A stretch of DNA of 6,609 bases, taken from an uncultured Veillonella sp. (GTDB lineage: Bacteria > Bacillota > Negativicutes > Veillonellales > Veillonellaceae). Shown here piece by piece: positions 6,442 to 6,609 of this stretch. The position numbers and the translations under genes are program-made. Under the pieces are notes generated by a model. That model saw only the letters and a list, made by a program, of their open reading frames with translations, was not told the DNA's origin and searched no databases. The stretch covers positions 1 to 6,609 of the forward strand of contig CABQQJ010000048.1 of NCBI GenBank assembly GCA_902466275.1, in the 5' to 3' direction. Position 1 is the stretch's first letter; every line of letters begins with the position of its first letter.

Positions 6442-6489
6442 TATAGATTTTAGTTTCTATAGGAGATAAGCTTTATGCTAATTATCCTA
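6442..6489. repeat. Small dyads between the dapL stop and its terminator
   Basis: Two weak inverted repeats fill the 3' untranslated stretch: TATAGA/TCTATA (6442-6447 and 6456-6461), and TAGGAGATAA with TTATCCTA around AAGCTTTATGCTAA. The second could form a bulged hairpin directly after the dapL stop codon. Neither has a GC-rich arm. They may only help protect the 3' end of the mRNA, or may be chance. Confidence 0.25.
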
Positions 6490-6609
6490 TTAGAATTTTA
6501 ATGTTTTAATTCTTTCAACGGCGCGAATTGTATTTTCACGGCTACCGAAAGCTGTTAAACGAAGGAAACCTTCACCGTGAGGACCAAAGCCAGAGCCTGG
6601 TGTAGATAC
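6490..6609 (-). CDS. dapL: LL-Diaminopimelate aminotransferase, C-terminal 39 codons (5' part outside window)
   Basis: The fragment [17 protein letters not shown] followed by [17 protein letters not shown] is the characteristic C-terminus of DapL, a class I/II PLP aminotransferase that converts tetrahydrodipicolinate and L-glutamate to LL-diaminopimelate and 2-oxoglutarate. The Arg in GFLRLTAF matches the conserved carboxylate-binding Arg of this fold (Arg386 of aspartate aminotransferase). The form resembles the plant-type enzyme ([15 protein letters not shown]). The stop codon is TAA. The PLP lysine and the start lie outside the window. The gene is upstream of ddh on the same strand, with 260 bases and a terminator between them. 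Other class I aminotransferases are less likely given the TPGSGFG/GEGF pairing. Confidence 0.9.
   Translation of the reverse strand, partial: VSTPGSGFGPHGEGFLRLTAFGSRENTIRAVERIKTLKF

Noticed and set aside
1..6609. CRISPR array, tRNA, rRNA, insertion sequence or attachment site
   Set aside because: No regularly spaced direct repeats, cloverleaf sequences, transposase fragments or long terminal inverted repeats were seen on either strand.

Overview
The window looks like a piece of a low-GC bacterial chromosome, most likely from the Negativicutes (Veillonella or a close relative). That placement is an inference from AT-rich intergenic DNA, strong AGGAGG-type ribosome binding sites, and a plant-type LL-diaminopimelate aminotransferase beside a meso-diaminopimelate dehydrogenase. 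No rRNA or other decisive marker is present. All genes seen are ordinary bacterial families. There is no mobile element, CRISPR array, tRNA or rRNA.

Layout, left to right. Bases 1-459 hold the N-terminal 153 codons of the ATPase/GTPase YchF on the minus strand. A 353-base AT-rich divergent region (460-812) carries extended -10 promoters for ychF and for cfa. A complete cyclopropane-fatty-acid synthase gene (cfa, plus strand, 813-1985) follows, ending at a symmetrical hairpin that can terminate in both directions. Facing cfa is a three-gene minus-strand operon at 2157-5051. In transcription order it encodes a substrate-binding lipoprotein, a FecCD-type permease and an ATPase, forming an importer of the iron-complex/siderophore/haem/cobalamin class. 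Further right, also on the minus strand, are a complete ddh (5255-6229) with its own terminator and promoter, and the last 39 codons of dapL (6490-6609) with its own terminator.

How the genes fit together. DapL and Ddh both use tetrahydrodipicolinate: DapL makes LL-diaminopimelate by transamination, while Ddh makes meso-diaminopimelate directly by reductive amination. The locus therefore holds two parallel entries to meso-DAP and lysine, apparently as separate transcription units. The importer is an independent metal-complex uptake unit with canonical motifs and an unidentified ligand. Cfa modifies membrane phospholipid acyl chains, and YchF is a conserved translation/stress-associated nucleotidase. 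No undescribed system is evident. The points most worth a second look are the dapL/ddh pairing, a TATGTA dyad around the importer promoter, and the long leader of cfa.
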